Part shown: positions 7,052 to 8,874 of the stretch, piece by piece | Position numbering within the stretch: position 1 is the stretch's first letter | How the letters are laid out: each line of letters starts with the position of its first letter | Source: Ktedonobacteraceae bacterium | GTDB taxonomy: Bacteria; Chloroflexota; Ktedonobacteria; Ktedonobacterales; Ktedonobacteraceae | Direction: 5' to 3' | DNA: 8,874 nt | NCBI GenBank assembly: GCA_014896635.1 | Contig: JADBKA010000196.1 | Span: forward strand, 1-8,874 | Position numbers and translations under genes: made by a program | Notes under the pieces: model-generated | What the model was told of the DNA's origin: nothing | Database searches by the model: none | The model's input: the letters and a program-made list of their open reading frames with translations, nothing else

Positions 7052-7096
7052 GTAGGGCCTTACTCCCTTGCCCTGGTCCAATCACGGCTTCACTAG

Positions 7097-7339
7097 GCCA
7101 TCATTGATCCTACTGACAGCGCATCAATTCCTATCTCTATTCTCTATTATCATCCACAAGAAAGATCAATTGCTCAGAATACGGAGAGAGTTCGCTTAGC
7201 GGTAAATAGTATCATAGTTCCGCTAGCAGCAGGTCATCCGCCCGCCCAGGGCACGCTGATGGCCTGCTTTTTTGCACAACTGGATCTCAGCCGAGGCGTC
7301 CTGCAACAGGCGGTGTACCCCCAACCCGCCAGATGGTAA
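7097..7339 (+). pseudogene. Coding-like fragment without a start, unknown product
   Basis: After a TAG at 7094-7096 the frame is open for 80 codons to TAA 7337-7339. The only ATG is at 7259. The product reads as plausible protein ('ERVRLAVNSIIVPLAAGHPP', 'FAQLDLSRGVLQQAVYPQP'), with a helical C-terminal part. The absence of any start near the beginning suggests a remnant that has lost its 5' end, or a short peptide from the ATG at 7259. I do not recognise the family. It overlaps a hairpin with a T run at 7228-7273. Confidence 0.3.
7228..7273 (+). terminator. Terminator-like hairpin with T run
   Basis: AGCAGGTCAT (7228-7237) pairs with ATGGCCTGCT (7259-7268), ten pairs including one G-T, around a 21-base loop, and the stem runs directly into TTTTT (7269-7273). 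The shape is that of a factor-independent terminator on the plus strand, though the loop is long and no intact plus-strand gene lies upstream. Confidence 0.4.
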
Positions 7340-7452
7340 AGGTGGGTTCAACTCTGCAACTCCGCAGCGAACCAGCGGCCCTGAAACAACTGCATCTCGC
7401 TCTGCCCGGTGCAGACGAGCCGCTCACGATGTGGCCTGTTACTTCTGCCTGA
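7333..7452 (+). pseudogene. Second coding-like fragment, one frame over
   Basis: From an ATG at 7333, in a different frame from the preceding fragment and overlapping its stop, 39 codons run to TGA 7450-7452 and read as plausible protein ('STLQLRSEPAALKQLHLALP', then 'GADEPLTMWPVTSA'). It may be the continuation of the fragment at 7097-7339 after a frameshift near 7335. No ribosome binding site is evident. Function unknown. From 7453 to 7683 I see nothing further that is convincing. Confidence 0.25.
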
Positions 7453-7683
7453 GCCTGGCAGCCAGACTCACCGGATCAGTCAGTGAGCCTCTCTGTATCC
7501 GGCTTCCAGGCTGGGTGAGGGTTGCAACCAACCGTGGTGCTAAGAGCCGGGACAGAACCGCTCCCTTGATACTTTGGCGAGACCGCATGTCGCAGCAGAG
7601 GAGCAGTCGGCGCACCCGTAATCACTTTTGGTGCCCCTATGGTACTATAGAGAGCCATCAGGATCATACGGACGGATACGAGC

Positions 7684-8136
7684 ATGCCAGGCAAACCAGG
7701 AAAGCTGGCCCGCGTGTCCGTGCCGCTTCCTGAGCCACCTGCCGGCATCGCCTTCGTTGGGTATGTCCGGTATTCCTCGGAGATGCAAGATGCGGACAGT
7801 ATCGTGACCCAGAAACGCGAGATTACCGCCCTCGCCCAGCGGAAGGGCTGGATTCTTGCTGCTTTCTACAAAGAGCCGGAACATAGTGCCAAATACGCCA
7901 AATACGAGGAGGTCTCCAAACGCCCGGTTTTCAGCCGGGTGCTCGAGGACGCACGTGCCGGGAAGATCACGGGCATTCTCTCTATCGCACAACGGTGGGG
8001 CAATGCCGGGATCGCCCTCGATCAGTTACGGCGTCTTGGGACCTGGTGGCAAACGGTGGACCAGGACTTCACCATCAATAAAATAATACTCAAGAGGCTG
8101 GTCCAGGCATTTATCACGCCCCTGATACCAGGATGA
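7684..8136 (+). pseudogene. Serine recombinase, N-terminal catalytic domain, inactivated
   Basis: From the ATG at 7684 (weak site, GGACGG upstream) 150 residues are open. Residues 25-47 match the resolvase/invertase start motif, with Y27-V-R29-Y-S31, where Ser31 would be the nucleophile, followed by 'EMQDADSIVTQKREI'. The region 'KRPVFSRVLEDARAGKITG' leads to 'QRWGNAGIALDQLRRLG'. Members of this family normally read LDRW-G-R-N here: the Leu-Asp pair and the second catalytic arginine are absent, and only R104 remains. A 9-bp tandem duplication adds an extra Ala-Lys-Tyr (residues 69-74). After 'WWQTVDQDFTIN' the sequence leaves the family and stops at 8136. Large serine recombinases are usually 450-600 residues, so this is a truncated, almost certainly dead enzyme. 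Confidence 0.75.
7888..7905 (+). repeat. 9-bp tandem duplication inside the recombinase fragment
   Basis: GCCAAATAC occurs at 7888-7896 and again directly at 7897-7905, giving Ala-Lys-Tyr twice. It looks like a slippage event in a gene no longer under selection. Confidence 0.7.
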
Positions 8137-8444
8137 GCGAATGTTATGTAGTCGAACTCTCCCAAACCACTGCCGAGGGGAAATTAACCCGGGCGCTTCA
8201 GGGCTACCATGCCTCTCACGCCTCACTTGGGTATCTCCCTTCCCCCTCTCCCCCAGCCTACCCGCCACGCCCCGAGGGTACCCCGGCCAGCTGGCCCCCC
8301 CCGCCGATGCCGGTGCGCTCGGCTTATGCGAGCGGCTGGCGGGGATTGCTGCTCATCGCTGACCTGTGGTTAAAGAAATACCCGGCATACGAGCATGCGA
8401 GATTGCGCACGCCCCGATCAAGCTGGCAGCACAGCCTAGTGTGA
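8133..8444 (+). pseudogene. Serine recombinase, middle-domain fragment
   Basis: The ATG at 8133 overlaps the previous stop as ATGA, but this is probably an accident of decay. The sequence 'YVVELSQTTAEGKLTRALQG' followed by 'YHASHASLGYLP' corresponds to the start of the recombinase domain of large serine recombinases, where a '(V/R)ELS-x-x-T-x-x-GK' helix leads to a 'G-x-x-P-x-GY'-like turn. It is followed by a proline-rich segment ('YPPRPEGTPASW') that fits the Ktedonobacteria members as I recall them. After about 8360 the family pattern is lost. A short linking stretch between the catalytic domain and this piece has been deleted or replaced, shifting the frame. No zinc ribbon or coiled coil is left, so it cannot work as a recombinase. 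Confidence 0.65.
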
Positions 8445-8647
8445 ATCTGATAGCCATTGCCCAGGAAAAGAGAGGTAGCGTTGCTCCTCACTCCTATCCG
8501 CTCCATCGCAACTGCAACTTCTTAACGGTCTGGATCGGTCAGGCTTGCTCGAACGTCGGGGATACCTTTGCCCTGATTGCCATGCCTCTGCCGGTGCTTC
8601 AGGCGACCGGGTCTCTTGTGCAGATGGGTCTGGTCACCGTTGCCTTC
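8441..8647 (+). pseudogene. MFS transporter, N-terminal fragment
   Basis: The frame is open from 8363, after TGA 8360-8362, to the right edge of the window. The part from about 8507 to 8647 encodes 'RNCNFLTVWIGQACSNVGD' and 'TFALIAMPLPVLQATGSL', then 'VQMGLVTVAF', the standard opening of a major facilitator superfamily exporter: R-N-x-N-F-hh-x-W, the start of helix 1, then a P-x-x-V-L-Q-x-T-G-S turn into helix 2. Full members have 12 helices in about 400 residues; here only about one and a half are left. No convincing start or ribosome binding site was found; the GTG at 8441 is only a possible start. At about 8647 the sequence changes in frame to TPR-like sequence, so this is a chimeric junction. 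The piece cannot transport anything. Confidence 0.6.
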
Positions 8648-8874
8648 CGCGAGGGATTGCGCCAGGCGCCGCGGGCCTCAGACAGTCTGGGTGATCAGGC
8701 CAGGCTCCTCTATCAACTCGGCCTGACGCTCAGCACGCTGGAGAAGAATGACGAGGTGCTAGCTGCCTATGATCGGGCCTTGACCTTCCAAGAAGGGGCG
8801 TTGCAGAGGAATCCCCGAGAGGCAGAGAGCTGGTTAAGGATAAGGAAAGGGGACGTCCTGAAGGCACTCGAACG
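8648..8874 (+). CDS. TPR-repeat protein segment, runs off the right edge
   Basis: In the same frame as the MFS fragment, 75 codons without a stop reach the end of the window. The segment 'LLYQLGLTLSTLEKNDEVLA' followed by 'AYDRALTFQEGAL' fits the tetratricopeptide consensus (L-G at positions 7-8, A-x-x-x-Y/F-x-x-AL later), and 'REAESWL' then 'KGDVLKALER' looks like the next repeat. TPRs mediate protein contacts. Its own start is missing, so it is either the end of a decayed gene or part of an accidental MFS-TPR fusion. The partner or function cannot be told. Confidence 0.55.

Noticed and set aside
7330..7360. A tRNA T-arm-like GGTTCAA
   Set aside because: No matching T stem, anticodon arm or acceptor stem could be built around it.
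7272..7733. A 153-codon open frame on the plus strand
   Set aside because: The product is rich in Arg, Ser, Thr and Cys with no pattern, has no ribosome binding site, and overlaps the start of the better-supported recombinase fragment in another frame.
1..8874. CRISPR array
   Set aside because: No regularly spaced direct repeats were seen; the only tandem repeats are one 8-bp and one 9-bp doublet.

Overview
The window looks like accessory DNA from a large, high-GC-mosaic genome of the Ktedonobacteria type (Chloroflexota). I infer this from the style of the genes: an XRE helix-turn-helix domain followed by TPR-like helices, a second TPR-type regulator, a large serine recombinase with a proline-rich 'YPPRPEGTPASW' segment, and a lipoprotein with a plain lipobox. 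The assignment rests on pattern recognition only. The left 2 kb is visibly more AT-rich than the 2.1-4.7 kb block, and many genes are broken, so the window reads as a patchwork of old insertions and deletions.

Layout. 1-1083 (+): a single-pass membrane protein that enters from the left edge, is stopped by a TAA at 781-783, and continues as clean coding sequence in the same frame to 1083. 1069-2049 (-): a lipoprotein that converges on it and overlaps it tail to tail by 15 bp; the outside parts of both proteins share a similar beta-strand pattern. 2104-3842 (-): a run of two small genes with good ribosome binding sites leading, through an ATGA overlap, into a degenerate TPR regulator. 4085-4697 (+): a divergent XRE-TPR regulator with at least two frameshifts and no C-terminal half. 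4697-5221: about 525 bp with no convincing gene but several inverted repeats.

5222-6679 (-): the best-preserved and most interesting gene, a 485-residue protein with a GHKL (Hsp90/MutL/MORC-like) ATPase domain at the N terminus and an HEXXH zincin-like motif at the C terminus, with its own TATAAT box. 6836-7051 (-): a 71-residue excisionase/MerR-like DNA-binding protein. 7097-7452 (+): two coding-looking fragments without starts. 7684-8444 (+): a serine recombinase broken into two overlapping pieces and missing a catalytic arginine. 8441-8874 (+): the N terminus of an MFS transporter joined in frame to a TPR segment that runs off the right edge.

How they fit. The excisionase-like gene and dead recombinase next to the GHKL-zincin gene suggest that the latter was carried in by an integrative element that later decayed. 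The GHKL-zincin protein is intact while almost everything around it is broken, which suggests it is still under selection. No CRISPR array, tRNA or rRNA was seen.
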